Shown here: positions 35,726 through 47,506 of the stretch, piece after piece
Position numbering within the stretch: the first letter of the stretch is position 1
Layout of the letters: each line of letters starts with the position of its first letter
DNA from: Microcoleus sp. FACHB-68
Lineage (GTDB): Bacteria > Cyanobacteriota > Cyanobacteriia > Cyanobacteriales > Oscillatoriaceae
Assembly (NCBI RefSeq): GCF_014695715.1
Contig: NZ_JACJOT010000017.1
Coordinates: 62,001 to 126,000, forward strand
Direction: 5' to 3'
Length of the DNA stretch: 64,000 nt
Made by a program: the position numbers and the translations under genes
The notes under the pieces: model-generated
What the model saw: the letters and a program-made list of their open reading frames with translations, nothing else
Told to the model about the DNA's origin: nothing
The model's database searches: none

Positions 35726-38488
35726 TTAGAGATCGATCTCCGCCTGCACCACATCTGCGGCACGATTGAGGCGGAAACCAAGTTTTTCACTGACGCGCTG
35801 CATTTCCAGATTTTCTGGCAAGATATCAGCACAGATGCGGCTAAGTTTCTCATCACGTCCCACCTGTAGCAACCGGCTCAGTAATTCAGTACCTAAACCC
35901 CGATGTTGGTACTTGTCACTAACCAGTAAACCAAACTCAGCCTCATTCGCGCCGTGCAATTTGCTTAAGCGTCCAAAACCAAGAATCTCGCTTTCGCCCG
36001 TCTGCGGGTTAGTATACTCAGCAACCAGTGCCATTTCCCGGTCGTAGTCGATAAAGCAAATGCGTGTCAGTCGTTCGTGGGAGACGCGCCGGCTCAACTT
36101 CAAAAGGTGGAAATACCGGAAATAAACACTGCGATCACTGAGGGTTTCATGGAATTTAACCACCAGTGGCTCATCTTCCGGACGAATCGGACGAATGATC
36201 ACCGGCATCCCATCTTTCATTGTCCAGGGTGCCACATATTGCGTCGGATAGGGGCGAATTGCCGGCATCGGAAGTTGGTCTTCCGTTAACTCTGGATCGT
36301 GCAGCACAACCCGCGCATCCAAGGCGATCAATCCTGATCCCTTCGTGTGTGGATCGTGGGGAGTTGCCAGCAGCGGATTAATATCAATTTCCTTAATCCA
36401 AGGCTGTTCAACCACAAGCTGGCTGAATCGCACCATTAACTGTTCCAGCGCCGCCAAATCAACCGGCTGGCGTCCCCGCACTCCTTTTAAAGCTGTGTAA
36501 ATTTTCGTTTGTTCCATCATCCGCCGCGCCAGGGTGGTGTTAAGTGGCGGTAGCGCTAGTGCACGATCTTTAAACACTTCCACCAATTGTCCGCCGGTGC
36601 CAAATAACAAAACCGGCCCAAATTGGGGATCAAGACTGCTGCCGATAATGATTTCGTAGCCTTCGAGTTTGAGCATCGGCTGAACCGTAACGCCGTGGAA
36701 ATGCTCAGCACCCACTTTCTCAGTTACCGAAGATTGAATTCCCCGATATGCGCCTCTAACGGTTTCCTCGTCTTGCAACAGCAGCCGCACGCCGCCGACA
36801 TCCGTTTTATGGGTTATTGTTTCCGAATAGAGCTTCAGAACCACTGGATAGCCAATTTCTTCCGCCAGTTGCACGGCTTCGTCTTCACTCTTGGCAATGC
36901 GCGTGTCTACTGTGGGAATTCCGTAGGTAGCGAGTAGTTGCTTCGATTCATACTCGGTGAGAATCGTTCTGCCGGCTTTGCGTGCGCTGTGGATGATATT
37001 ATCCGCCGTCTGAAGATCGCAACCCTTTTCCCCACAATCTCTTGACATCTCCGGCGTCTCGTACAAACCCCGCAAATTGTAGGTGTAGCGCCACATATAG
37101 TTAAAGATATGAGCCGCTGAATCGGGATAAGGCAATGTAAAAATATTGGCGCGGTTGAGAATTGCTTCGCCGGCAGCCACGTCAGCACCTCCCATCCAAC
37201 TTGCTAAAATTGGCTTCCCGTTGAGTTCCGGTGTAACCAGCTTGAGCTGTTCAGCCGTCTGAGTCGGATCGCTCATGGCTTGCGGTGTGAGAATGGTTAG
37301 CAAGCCGTCGCTGTTAGGATCTTGTGCTGCAATTGCAATCGCTTTGGCGTATCGTTCTGGTTCCGCATCCCCCAAAATATCAATCGGGTTGCCGTGACTC
37401 CAATGCGTCGGCAGAAACTCATTCAGCGCAGTTATGGTTTCTGGGGATAATTGTGCCAGTTCCCCACCTTCCCCAATTAAAGCATCGGTTGCCAGGACTC
37501 CCGGCCCACCGGCATTGGTGAGAATGGTTAAACGCTTGCCTTTGGGACGCGGTTGCTTTGCCAGCACTTCTGCCATATTGAAAAGATCGTCAATGGTGTT
37601 GACTCGCAAAACGCCACTGCGCCGGAAGGCGGCATCAAGTACCTCATCACTGCCGGCAAGCGCACCTGTATGAGACGCTGCTGCCTTTGCCGCCGCATCT
37701 GTGCGCCCAGATTTAATCACAATAATCGGTTTAGTCAGCGCCACTTCCCGCGCTGCCGAGAGAAATGCTCGCGCATCCCCGATAGACTCCATATATATAA
37801 CAATGCTTTGCGTCCGCAGATCGTCGCCGAGGTAATAAATTAAATCCCCCCAACCGACATCCAGCATGGAACCAATGGACATAAAAGCACTGAACCCCAC
37901 ATTCTCGCGGAAACTCCAGTCGAGGATCGCGGTGCAGAGTGCGCCACTTTGAGAGATAAACCCAACATTGCCGGGACGCGCCATCACACTGGCGAAGGTG
38001 GCGTTTAAGCCGGTTAGCGGACTCATGACGCCCAGACAATTTGGGCCAATAATCCGCATCCGTCCCCGCCGTGCTTCTTTGAGGATTTGCTGTTCGAGTT
38101 CGATGCCTTTAGGGCCAATTTCTCGGAAGCCGGCAGAAACAATAATTGCGCCTTTAACGCCGGCATCCACACACTCTTTAATCACGCCCGGTACAGTGGA
38201 TGCTGGTGTAACGACAACCGCCAGATCGACGGCTTCCGGCACTTCTGCAATCGTTGGATAAGCTTTAATTCCCAGGACACTATGACGTTTGGGATTGACG
38301 GGGAAAACAGTCCCCCCAAACGGGTTGCCGATCAAGTTCCACAGGATAGTGCGCCCAACACTTCCCGGTTTTTCAGTTGCACCGATTACCGCAACGGTTT
38401 GCGGTGCGAAGATGGCATCAAGGGGTTGACGTTCGTAGCGGAGAACGTCATGGGCAAAATCGGTGGTTGGCTTGATAGGCGTTTGCAT
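35726..38488 (-). CDS. ADP-forming acyl-CoA synthetase / GNAT acetyltransferase fusion (Pat-like)
   Basis: This 920-residue fusion has an N-terminal CoA-binding Rossmann domain ([14 protein letters not shown], about 32-45), a succinyl-CoA ligase-like part (IGPNCLGVM, about 147), an ATP-grasp domain (about 490-700, [18 protein letters not shown]) and a C-terminal GNAT domain (about 750-910) with the acetyl-CoA loop [10 protein letters not shown]. His273 in ASHTGALAG is at the place of the phosphorylated His of ADP-forming synthetases. Relatives such as Salmonella Pat acetylate lysines of acetyl-CoA synthetase and other enzymes. Whether this protein is a synthetase, a protein acetyltransferase or both cannot be told. 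AGGAG precedes the ATG. Confidence 0.92.
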   Translation of the reverse strand: MQTPIKPTTDFAHDVLRYERQPLDAIFAPQTVAVIGATEKPGSVGRTILWNLIGNPFGGTVFPVNPKRHSVLGIKAYPTIAEVPEAVDLAVVVTPASTVPGVIKECVDAGVKGAIIVSAGFREIGPKGIELEQQILKEARRGRMRIIGPNCLGVMSPLTGLNATFASVMARPGNVGFISQSGALCTAILDWSFRENVGFSAFMSIGSMLDVGWGDLIYYLGDDLRTQSIVIYMESIGDARAFLSAAREVALTKPIIVIKSGRTDAAAKAAASHTGALAGSDEVLDAAFRRSGVLRVNTIDDLFNMAEVLAKQPRPKGKRLTILTNAGGPGVLATDALIGEGGELAQLSPETITALNEFLPTHWSHGNPIDILGDAEPERYAKAIAIAAQDPNSDGLLTILTPQAMSDPTQTAEQLKLVTPELNGKPILASWMGGADVAAGEAILNRANIFTLPYPDSAAHIFNYMWRYTYNLRGLYETPEMSRDCGEKGCDLQTADNIIHSARKAGRTILTEYESKQLLATYGIPTVDTRIAKSEDEAVQLAEEIGYPVVLKLYSETITHKTDVGGVRLLLQDEETVRGAYRGIQSSVTEKVGAEHFHGVTVQPMLKLEGYEIIIGSSLDPQFGPVLLFGTGGQLVEVFKDRALALPPLNTTLARRMMEQTKIYTALKGVRGRQPVDLAALEQLMVRFSQLVVEQPWIKEIDINPLLATPHDPHTKGSGLIALDARVVLHDPELTEDQLPMPAIRPYPTQYVAPWTMKDGMPVIIRPIRPEDEPLVVKFHETLSDRSVYFRYFHLLKLSRRVSHERLTRICFIDYDREMALVAEYTNPQTGESEILGFGRLSKLHGANEAEFGLLVSDKYQHRGLGTELLSRLLQVGRDEKLSRICADILPENLEMQRVSEKLGFRLNRAADVVQAEIDL

Positions 38489-39311
38489 CGCTCACTCCTG
38501 TTTTACTACCTCAAGCTTACGGGTCGGTTCTTCATGCGAAGGGTGTTCATTCCGTACCTGCAACCAGCCTACCTTTTAGTTTCGGCTTGAGGCTGTTTTT
38601 TTCAAGACATCTTTATCTATATCTATATTGCCCACCTGTTCTAAAAGCTTTGCTAACCCCTAGAGATTGCCCCCACTTTCTCATCCATCCGCCTCCCCCT
38701 CGCATCTACCCAAGGGTGGTGATTGTTTTGAGCGTTCAATAGGGTGCGCCAAGTTGAGTTCCCCTAACCTGTCACCCGTTCTCTGCAACCGATCAATTTG
38801 AGCGATATAACTGTGAAGTTTATATAAAACCTTTGAGATAAATGTAAAGACTTTTTTGAAAGAAAAAATTGACTTCATAAAACTTAATATTACCCACTTT
38901 TCTTTGTGACATTCAATACAATATTAATAAGAACTTAATAGGCAAAGCCCCAAAACAGAGGGAATAAAGTTTACACAATTACGCCAATCTCGAATCTGCT
39001 TTTTTTAACTGAAAGGAAAAAGTAGTTGTTTTTATAAGCCATTTGCTTATAGAAAGGTTTGATCCCCATCCTGATCTTGAGCAAGCCTAGAAGTAAAGAT
39101 GCTTAGATTGGCGACTAATTTGTGTCATCATTCACCCAGTCCGGAGCAAGCTTAGTGCTGAAGGTGCAGACTGCATTTAGAGCAATTTGCAACGTTCAAA
39201 ATTGCTTTATATATCGCTTAAATGACCGTCTCGATCTTGGTTTTGATCGCTGTGTTTTTCAGTGATCTTACTGAGCGAGGCAATCAAATCTACAAACTGG
39301 AGTATCTAAAT
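38489..39311. other. Divergent spacer upstream of pckA
   Basis: This noncoding stretch of about 820 bp lies between the acyl-CoA synthetase fusion and pckA, which diverge. It has a C-rich STRR-like segment near 38.69 kb and an AT-rich middle. It also has several AGCAAGC words near 39.08 and 39.14 kb. A 65-codon minus-strand frame (38681-38878) runs through the repeat and is not accepted. The pckA frame is open from 39222, but the true start is later. Confidence 0.5.
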
Positions 39312-40979
39312 ATGAACAATCATAGTAATGCCGGCAACAACGGATATCAGGCCGGTTTGAATTCTAACGCTGAAAAAGATAGCGGGATGTGGGGTTTAGA
39401 AGCTTTAGGAATAAAAAACCTCGGCCATGTGTATCGAAACCTGCCGGTGTCGAAGTTGGTAGAACACGCATTGGCGCGTGGGGAAGGCGTTTTAGCCGGC
39501 AATGGGGCGTTTTGCGTCAACACCGGCAAATATACAGGTCGTTCCCCCAACGATAAATTTATCGTCGTTGAGCCAAGCAGCCGGGATGAAATTCACTGGA
39601 ACAAGCTCAACGTTCCCATCTCCGAAGATAATTTTGGCCGGCTATACCGGCGTGTGCTGTCCTACGTCCAAGGACGCGATCTCTATGTTTTCGATGGCTA
39701 CGTGGGTGCAGATCCGAAATACCGCGTCGGTGTCAGAATTATTAACGAGCTAGCCTCGCAAAATTTATTCGCTCACCAGATGTTCCTCAGACCGACTCCT
39801 GAAGAACTCGAACAGCATCACGCTGACTTCACCGTGATTGCAGTTCCCGGCTTGCATGGAGATCCCGAAGAGGATGGCATTAACTCAGAAGCCTTCATCG
39901 TCATTCACTTTGCCAAAAAGCTAGTCCTGATCGGGGGTTCCAAGTATGCCGGTGAGATCAAAAAGTCGGTATTCTCCTTGATGAACTACTTCATGACAAA
40001 GCGCGACGTGCTGCCCATGCACTGTTCTGCCAATATGGATTCAGAGGGTCACACAGCGTTATTCTTCGGCCTTTCAGGCACCGGCAAAACCACCCTCTCA
40101 GCCGATCCCAACCTGCATCTGATTGGAGACGATGAGCATGGCTGGTCAAATGACGGCGTTTTCAACTTTGAAGGCGGCTGCTATGCCAAAACCATTAAAC
40201 TTTCCCAAGAAAATGAGCCTCAGATTTGGGATGCGATTCGATTTGGGGCGATCATGGAAAACGTCGTCATCGATCCCCACACGCGCACACCGGACTATGA
40301 TGACGGCAGCTTAACGGAAAATACCAGAGTTGCTTATCCGGTCGAGTATATTCCCAACTGTCTGATCCCCGGCATGGGCGGTCATCCCAAAACCGTGATT
40401 TTCTTGACAGCAGATGCGTTTGGGGTGTTGCCGCCGATTGCCAAGCTGACGAAAGAACAGGCGATGTACCATTTCATGTCCGGTTATACCAGCAAACTAG
40501 CCGGTACTGAACGCGGAGTCACAGAACCTCAAGCAACGTTCTCAGCGTGTTTTGGCAAACCATTTTTACCACTGTCGGCGGCAGTTTACGCTCAAATGCT
40601 TGGCGAAAGACTGGATAAACACGGTGCAGCGGTATATTTAATCAACACCGGCTGGTCAGGTGGGCCTTACGGCGTGGGCAAGCGTATCCCGATTAAATAC
40701 ACACGCGCAATGGTGTCCGCAGCGCTGAACGGACATCTGGATCGCGTCCAGTTCCACCCCCACCCAATCTTTAAGATATGGGTGCCGGCAACGGTTCCAG
40801 GGGTTCCCAGCGAGATTTTAGATCCCAGAAATACCTGGAGTGATGGGGCAACTTATGACCGGCAAGCAACTGCCTTAGCAGAGTTGTTTGTGGAAAACTT
40901 TAAACAATATAAGAAAGCTTGCCTGGATATTGTCGAGTCGGCTGCCTCCGCCGAGGCGTGTGCGCTGATGGAAGTGTGA
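39312..40979 (+). CDS. pckA: Phosphoenolpyruvate carboxykinase (ATP)
   Basis: PckA converts oxaloacetate plus ATP to phosphoenolpyruvate and CO2. The 555-residue protein carries the ATP-type kinase signature: P-loop [11 protein letters not shown] (about residue 254), then IGDDEHGW and [13 protein letters not shown]. Upstream is [16 protein letters not shown]. The open frame begins 30 codons earlier, but GGAG (39299-39302) lies nine bases before the ATG at 39312 and the extra N-terminus would be atypical. An intrinsic terminator follows at 41.05 kb. Its neighbour gap1 suggests a carbon-metabolism neighbourhood. Confidence 0.96.
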   Translation: MNNHSNAGNNGYQAGLNSNAEKDSGMWGLEALGIKNLGHVYRNLPVSKLVEHALARGEGVLAGNGAFCVNTGKYTGRSPNDKFIVVEPSSRDEIHWNKLNVPISEDNFGRLYRRVLSYVQGRDLYVFDGYVGADPKYRVGVRIINELASQNLFAHQMFLRPTPEELEQHHADFTVIAVPGLHGDPEEDGINSEAFIVIHFAKKLVLIGGSKYAGEIKKSVFSLMNYFMTKRDVLPMHCSANMDSEGHTALFFGLSGTGKTTLSADPNLHLIGDDEHGWSNDGVFNFEGGCYAKTIKLSQENEPQIWDAIRFGAIMENVVIDPHTRTPDYDDGSLTENTRVAYPVEYIPNCLIPGMGGHPKTVIFLTADAFGVLPPIAKLTKEQAMYHFMSGYTSKLAGTERGVTEPQATFSACFGKPFLPLSAAVYAQMLGERLDKHGAAVYLINTGWSGGPYGVGKRIPIKYTRAMVSAALNGHLDRVQFHPHPIFKIWVPATVPGVPSEILDPRNTWSDGATYDRQATALAELFVENFKQYKKACLDIVESAASAEACALMEV

Positions 40980-41049
40980 AAAATTTTAGATTTCTCCTTC
41001 TAAAGCTTTTCTAAAGTTTTCTCCACCCGCCAAACTTCATACAAGCTTT

Positions 41050-41086
41050 GCCCTGGCTGGCTTTCCCAGCACCAGGGCTTTGTTTT
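41050..41086 (+). terminator. pckA intrinsic terminator
   Basis: GCCCTGG (41050-41056) pairs with CCAGGGC (41072-41078), with a second inner CTGG/CCAG stem. TTTGTTTT follows. It sits about 70 nt past the pckA stop in the 349-bp pckA-gap1 spacer, which has no other feature except the gap1 promoter region. Confidence 0.87.
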
Positions 41087-41274
41087 AGCCAAATCAGGGA
41101 CGGTATGATTCCTCAAGTATCAGATCGAGCAGTAAGCCCCAAGCCGTGCCAAGAAAAGCCGGTTGTGCGTCGCCACATTGGGGGAATGCTGAGTTTCAAC
41201 GATAGTCGCCAAGAGTTTGCCGGCACTAGCAATGGGAAAAAGTACACATCATTCATACTTTGGAACGGGGTTAG

Positions 41275-42363
<1,089 letters not shown>

Positions 42364-42555
42364 GCTAAAATACATTTAATTTGCTTGATTATTGGCAACT
42401 TAAATGCTTAGCAACTCTCAGTTTTGATAGTAGCCGGGATCAGGGGATTTGAGGATGGTTGAATGCAACTTTCTCCAAGCGACAAAAGTTCTCTATCCTT
42501 ATCCCGGCAAATACTTTTCTTGGACGGTTATGCAACTTTAATGTTGAGCAGCCGT

Positions 42556-43581
42556 TCAGGCTCGTTTACTTTCGCGCTCCTCAGCACTTTGTTCTGTATT
42601 AAACGTTTCTTCATTAACGATTCGGGGTGGCTCACCAACTCGACTGATTTTGAGAACATCGGTGAAGGTGCGGCAATAAGTGGGTAAGCCAAAGGTATCT
42701 GGACTCACTGGATTTAGATAAGTGAAATGCCGGTAGTTTACGCAGAAGCGATCCCAGGCAGCCATCTGAATGCGAAATATGGCAATTAACAGATCCGCAA
42801 GCCAAGGAGAAAGGGTGACGCGGAATGGAATTTTTGTATTGAGATAGGCACAAGCATCTTCAATCGCTTGATTAACAGTGACTCGCTCATTTCCCAAGAC
42901 TAAATATCGCGGTTCATCGGGTTTAGGGGGATGGTGGATCAGGTGCAGGACAACCTGAGCGATGTCTTGACCATGAATGAAGTGGAAACTGGCATCTGCT
43001 TTGAAAAAGCGAATCAAATTAATCCATTTCACCACATCTGGCAAGCCGGCGGAAAGGTGAGAGTAGGGTTTGTTGCTATCTCCTCCTAAAACTAAGGTGG
43101 GAAATAGCGCTGTAATGCGCTTATTGATGGGCAAGCGAGACAACTGGCGTAGGCATTCATACTTGGAACGGATGTAGTCGGTTCCCAGTTCGTTGGCTTC
43201 TTTGAGTAATTCGTTATTACGATCTAAAACACTGGCGGTGGAAAAGTAGATAATTTGCTCGCAAACATCGGGATCGAGCAAGTTCATTAACCGAAGCGTT
43301 TTGCCAACATTGACATCAAATACTGCCTGAGAACCGCCCCAAGCGGTGGCGGCTAGAATGGCACAATCTATGGTTTTGAGCAGGTTGGCGTAGTGGTCAA
43401 TGTCCAGCATATCCGCTTTGATCACGGTGACACCGGCACGGGTTTCGTAATTAATTTGAAGTTTTTCTGGGTTTCTGACGAGCAGATAAAGCTCGTGATT
43501 TGTCTGCTGAATCAGTGCTTCACTAATGTAGTGACCAATACAGCCACTCGCGCCAGTGACTAAAATCCGCTTGGGAGCCAT
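42556..43581 (-). CDS. NAD(P)-dependent epimerase/dehydratase-like protein (extended SDR)
   Basis: This 341-residue protein has the N-terminal cofactor motif GASGCIG (residues 10-16) and a YIRSKYE triad motif near residue 136. AILAATAWGGSQA in the middle fits extended short-chain dehydrogenases. The C-terminal half has FHFIHGQDIAQVVLHLI, typical of NAD-dependent epimerases. The substrate is unknown. It converges on gap1 with a spacer of 190 bp and is 161 bp downstream of nothing else on its strand except hemE, so it is likely its own unit. Confidence 0.87.
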   Translation of the reverse strand: MAPKRILVTGASGCIGHYISEALIQQTNHELYLLVRNPEKLQINYETRAGVTVIKADMLDIDHYANLLKTIDCAILAATAWGGSQAVFDVNVGKTLRLMNLLDPDVCEQIIYFSTASVLDRNNELLKEANELGTDYIRSKYECLRQLSRLPINKRITALFPTLVLGGDSNKPYSHLSAGLPDVVKWINLIRFFKADASFHFIHGQDIAQVVLHLIHHPPKPDEPRYLVLGNERVTVNQAIEDACAYLNTKIPFRVTLSPWLADLLIAIFRIQMAAWDRFCVNYRHFTYLNPVSPDTFGLPTYCRTFTDVLKISRVGEPPRIVNEETFNTEQSAEERESKRA

Positions 43582-43732
43582 AGAATCAATTAATAAAAAG
43601 CAATCACTAAAAAGGTTTTATTAAGCGAAAAGTGAAAAGTGGGAGTGGCTAGCCAATGATGGAGGAGTTTAACTCTTCACCTTTAACTAACCCCTAGTTC
43701 CTAGTTCCCTCTCTTCACTTTCTTCTACATCA

Positions 43733-43750
43733 ATGCCTGATATCAGGCAT
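43733..43750. repeat. Perfect 18-bp palindrome over the hemE stop codon
   Basis: ATGCCTGATATCAGGCAT reads the same on both strands and covers the hemE TGA stop (43743-43745). It could fold as a 6-bp stem with a GATATC loop, or be a dimeric protein site. There is no T-tract. Confidence 0.8.
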
Positions 43751-44807
43751 GGACAGCCAGTAATTTGTCCGCCTGTTTAGCTGTTTCAAAGAAGAAGGCG
43801 GCGTTTTCTTCGGGAGTGCCTGGTAAGATGCCGTGACCAAGATTTAAAATATGGCCACGATTGCCGGCTTTGCGAATGGTGTCGAGAATGCGTTCGCGGA
43901 TAAAGTCTTGGGAACCAAAGAGAACGCAGGGATCGATATTTCCTTGCACTCCAATATTGGAACCGAGACGCTGCCGCGCTTCTGCCATATCAACTGTCCA
44001 GTCTACGCTGACAATATCCACACCCGATTGTGCCATCCTCTCTAGTAAGCCGGCACTGCCATTAATGTAAAGGATCATTGGCGTATCGGGGTGAGTGGCT
44101 TTAACCTGTTGCACCACTCGTTGCTGGTAAGGCATGGCAAAGGTTTCGTAATCTTGGGGGCTAAGTTGGCCGGCCCAAGAGTCGAACATTTGCACAACTT
44201 GCGCCCCGCAGTCAATCTGGTAGCGGACGTAGGCGGCAATAGAATCGGCGATTTTTCCAAGCAATTGATGCAGCATTGCCGGCTCAGAAAAAGCCATGCT
44301 TTTAATGATCGTGTAGTCTTTTGATGACTTACCCTCGATCGCATAAGCTGCCAATGTCCACGGCGCACCCACAAAGCCGAGTACGGTTGCTTTGTCACCG
44401 ACTTCTTGCCGCAATGTCTGCAAAATTTCCCGGATAAAAGGGAGAGATTCTGCCGGGTCGAGGGGGTGGACTTTCTCGATTTGCTCTAAGCTGCGGATGG
44501 GCGGATCAATGATCGGCCCTTTGCTTTCGATGATGTCGAAGGGAATGCCCATTCCCGGCAGGGGTGTGAGGATATCGGAAAACAGAATCACACCATCTGG
44601 CTGAAATGCCCGGAACGGTTGCATTGAAATTTCAATCGCTAGTTCGGGATTTTCGGAACGTTCCCGAAAAGAGGGGTACTTCTCCCGCAAATCGCGATAG
44701 ACTTTCATATAGCGACCGGCTTGCCGCATCATCCACACGGGCGGACGGTCTAACACTTCTCCACGAGCGGCCCTTAGCAGATAGGGAATCTGGGTTGACC
44801 CAGTCAT
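43743..44807 (-). CDS. hemE: Uroporphyrinogen decarboxylase
   Basis: HemE converts uroporphyrinogen III to coproporphyrinogen III on the way to haem and chlorophyll. The 354-residue protein is full length, with [11 protein letters not shown] (about 24-34), [13 protein letters not shown] and the C-terminal [15 protein letters not shown]. These are the family signatures lining the active site. AAGGTGA lies eight bases before the ATG at 44807. Upstream on the same strand is a short coding-like remnant (44911-45057) rather than an intact gene. Confidence 0.97.
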   Translation of the reverse strand: MTGSTQIPYLLRAARGEVLDRPPVWMMRQAGRYMKVYRDLREKYPSFRERSENPELAIEISMQPFRAFQPDGVILFSDILTPLPGMGIPFDIIESKGPIIDPPIRSLEQIEKVHPLDPAESLPFIREILQTLRQEVGDKATVLGFVGAPWTLAAYAIEGKSSKDYTIIKSMAFSEPAMLHQLLGKIADSIAAYVRYQIDCGAQVVQMFDSWAGQLSPQDYETFAMPYQQRVVQQVKATHPDTPMILYINGSAGLLERMAQSGVDIVSVDWTVDMAEARQRLGSNIGVQGNIDPCVLFGSQDFIRERILDTIRKAGNRGHILNLGHGILPGTPEENAAFFFETAKQADKLLAVHA

Positions 44808-44910
44808 CTAAACTTCACCTTAATTTTTTCTTGAATGCCACTGTTCAGCTTACCATTCAAGAATTCCTCTTTTGAGTTTACATTTGTTCACAATTGGGCA
44901 CAGGGCGCAG

Positions 44911-45057
44911 TTATGCCGGCACCCTGCCGCCGATGAGACTTTCAGCTAATTGCAAAAATAGCTCGGTGCCGGTAATTTGCTTTGCCGGTTGGTCAATGGT
45001 TACTGCATTTTGGTTGACTAACCCTTGCTGCCGTACCTCCTCTAATTGAGAACTGCA
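44911..45057 (-). pseudogene. Possible 3' remnant of a decayed gene
   Basis: On the minus strand a frame of 48 residues ends at a TAA at 44911 and reads like protein (QLEEVRQQGLVNQNAVTID, then QITGTELFLQLAESLIGG). It is bounded upstream by a TAG at 45058 and has no ATG start. The sequence further upstream is AT-rich and noncoding. I do not recognise the family. It may be the tail of a deleted gene; chance cannot be excluded. Confidence 0.35.
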
Positions 45058-45367
45058 CTAAGTAGATCGACTTAAAACTCAGATTTTTAACAGACTTTAA
45101 TTAACTCAACAAAAATATACCTTCAGGGGGATTACCCCACTTATTTTAGGTGTATATTATATAAACTCCGGTAAATTGATGGATAAACCGGAGTATAAAA
45201 GCTCAAGCTTCCTAAATTCTTGGTAAATAGTTAGTCAACTATCGCTATTTCAAGAGTTTGCAAACAGTTAAAACTCTGGCTCTCGATGTTTAGGGTTTTA
45301 ATAGATGCTGAAAAAACTTCATAAAAATATACCAAACAACAAACTTTGAAAGTTCAGGGTATTGTCT
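45058..45367 (+). promoter_or_regulatory. pstS upstream region with possible Pho-box-like repeats
   Basis: This AT-rich region of about 310 bp precedes the phosphate operon. At 45071-45107 the words CTTAAAAC, TTTTAACA and CTTTAATTAAC are spaced by about 11-12 bases. This loosely resembles the CTTAACCT-type direct repeats bound by the cyanobacterial phosphate regulator SphR/PhoB. The match is imperfect and lies about 265 nt before the start. Regulation by phosphate is expected from the operon's role. Confidence 0.3.
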
Positions 45368-46399
45368 ATGTTTGACCGCATCCCTTTTTCTATTAGCTCC
45401 CTTTCCAAAGCCTTATTAAATTCTCGGGCTTTGCTAGTATTCCCGCTCATTTTTAGCTATGGACTCACTGCTTGCAGTAGAGCTGAACAGAAGCTAAATC
45501 AAGTGAGTATTGATGGTGGAGCAGTAGGTTTTCCGATCCATCAATCAGTCGCTGAAGAATTTCAAAAATTTAAACCTGACGCTCAGGTTAGTGTGGCTTC
45601 AAGTGGTACTGGCGGGGGCGTGAGCAAGTTTTGTGCTGGAGAAATTGATATTGTTGGAGCTTCACGTTCTATTAAAGATGAAGAAATCGAAAGATGCAAA
45701 AAAAAGGGAATCGATTTTGTAGAGCTGCCTATTGCTTTAGACGGAATTGCGGTTATCGTTAATCGTCAGAATAATTTTGCAAAATGCTTGACTATTGAAG
45801 AACTTAACAAAATTTGGAACTCCAAATCAGATAGCAAAGTAACGAATTGGAATCAAGTTAATCCAAATTTTCCCGACCAGAAGCTAAAGCTTTATGCCCC
45901 CGCTTCTGATACTGGAACATTTGACTATTTCACACAAGCTGTCACCGGCAAAGCCAAAAATAGCCGCACAGACTACACTCCCAGTCACAATCAAAACGTC
46001 CTTGTGCAAGGAATTGGGGGAGATGGGAACGCTTTAGGATACGTTGGTATATCTTACTACATGGAAAACCAAGACAAGCTGAACTTGGTTGGAGTGGAAA
46101 GTCCAAAAGGAAACTGTGAAAAGCCAGTTCCTCTAGATAATGTTGTGAGAAATACTTATCTACCTTTATCTCGTCCCCTCTTTATCTATGTCAGCAAGGT
46201 GTCTCTAGATACCAAACCACAAGTTAGAGCGTTTGTTGAGTTTTATATTGAGAATTCTTGGAAATGGATCGAGCAAGTTGGTTATGTATCGCTTCCCGAT
46301 GAGGCTTATCCCAAGCTCAAAGAAAAACTTGCCTCTGGTGAAACAGGTTCTAAATTCAAAGATGCAAAACCTGGTGAACCCATCGCAAATCTTCTTTAA
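45368..46399 (+). CDS. pstS: Phosphate ABC transporter substrate-binding lipoprotein
   Basis: This periplasmic phosphate-binding protein of 343 residues has a signal peptide ending in a lipobox (SYGLTAC), so it is probably membrane-anchored. Phosphate-loop residues are visible in [20 protein letters not shown] and [12 protein letters not shown]. The PstS/SphX family match is clear. The ATG at 45368 is preferred to the TTG two codons upstream. It heads pstS-pstC-pstA-pstB-ppk2-sbpA, all on one strand. Confidence 0.94.
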   Translation: MFDRIPFSISSLSKALLNSRALLVFPLIFSYGLTACSRAEQKLNQVSIDGGAVGFPIHQSVAEEFQKFKPDAQVSVASSGTGGGVSKFCAGEIDIVGASRSIKDEEIERCKKKGIDFVELPIALDGIAVIVNRQNNFAKCLTIEELNKIWNSKSDSKVTNWNQVNPNFPDQKLKLYAPASDTGTFDYFTQAVTGKAKNSRTDYTPSHNQNVLVQGIGGDGNALGYVGISYYMENQDKLNLVGVESPKGNCEKPVPLDNVVRNTYLPLSRPLFIYVSKVSLDTKPQVRAFVEFYIENSWKWIEQVGYVSLPDEAYPKLKEKLASGETGSKFKDAKPGEPIANLL

Positions 46400-46559
46400 G
46401 AGGAACAGTCAAGAAAAAAATTCCACTGTTGCCCCGCTTGTTTCAAAACAAGCATGAACTAGGTAAGCGTTGAGTAGAGTGTTCATTTTCAAATACCTTT
46501 TTAAACTTGATTGCGCTCTCAATCACGCACACAGACATCAATCGCGTCTTCTACTTACT

Positions 46560-47501
46560 ATGCAAAATACGAATTTTAGTGATCAGTTCAATCGGGAATC
46601 GATAGGTTCCCTGGAAAAACATGCTTCTGATGATATTCAGGAAAAAATCATTGAAGCGCTTTTATTCGGTTGCGCCTTAATTTCGGTATTCACTACGTTT
46701 GGAATTGTTTTTATTATCTTTAGAGTGACCTTTGATTTTTTTAAAGAAGTTTCATTGGCTCAATTCTTTTTAGATACCAAGTGGACACCTTTATTTGCAC
46801 AGAAGCATTTTGGAATTTGGCCTTTAATCAATGGAACGTTCCTGACTACAGCGATTGCCATGCTTGTTGCCATTCCTCTGGGTTTATGTTCCGCTATCTA
46901 TTTAGCTGAATATGCTTCACCCAAGGCGGCAGCTATTTTACGCCCAGCAGTTGAACTGCTGGCGGGAGTTCCTACTGTTGTCTACGGCTACTTTGCGCTT
47001 TTATTCGTGACGCCGGTTCTGCGGCTGTTTCTTCCCTTAGAAATTTTTAACGCATTGAGCGCTGGGCTGATGATGGGAATTATGATTAGCCCTACAGTTG
47101 GCTCTATCAGCTTAGATGCCATACAATCGGTGCCTCGCTCTTTGCGGGAAGGAGCTTACGCCATCGGCGTAACTAAATTGGAAACTATCATCAAAGTTGT
47201 CCTTCCTGCTGCCCTTTCTGGAATTGCTGCTTCGATTATTCTGGGCATTTCTAGAGCTGTGGGTGAAACGATGACTGTCTTAATTGCCGCCGGACAAGAG
47301 CCACGAATAAGCCTTAATCCCTTTCAATCAGTAGAAACAATGACTGCTTATATGGCTCAAATTTCCGGGGGAGATAGCCCTCGTGGCAGTGCTAATTACA
47401 ACACCTTATATGCTGTTGGAGCTGTTCTGTTTTTGCTGACTCTATTTTTAAATGTTGTCAGTCATTGGATTTCTAATCGCTACAAAGAAAAATACGACTA
47501 A
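46560..47501 (+). CDS. pstC: Phosphate ABC transporter permease PstC
   Basis: This 313-residue permease has six membrane segments (first at about residues 36-60 after a polar N-terminus). The ABC coupling loop reads EGAYAIGVTKLETIIKVVLPAA, and SRAVGETMTVLIAAGQ follows. The family signature PTVVYGYFAL is present. The frame is open from a TTG at 46470, but the ATG at 46560 gives a normal length. The stop is five bases before the pstA start, indicating translational coupling. Confidence 0.94.
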   Translation: MQNTNFSDQFNRESIGSLEKHASDDIQEKIIEALLFGCALISVFTTFGIVFIIFRVTFDFFKEVSLAQFFLDTKWTPLFAQKHFGIWPLINGTFLTTAIAMLVAIPLGLCSAIYLAEYASPKAAAILRPAVELLAGVPTVVYGYFALLFVTPVLRLFLPLEIFNALSAGLMMGIMISPTVGSISLDAIQSVPRSLREGAYAIGVTKLETIIKVVLPAALSGIAASIILGISRAVGETMTVLIAAGQEPRISLNPFQSVETMTAYMAQISGGDSPRGSANYNTLYAVGAVLFLLTLFLNVVSHWISNRYKEKYD

Positions 47502-47506
47502 TAAAG

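Noticed and set aside
38681-38878. 65-codon minus-strand frame
   Set aside because: Part of it is the translation of a C-rich repeat; there is no ribosome site.
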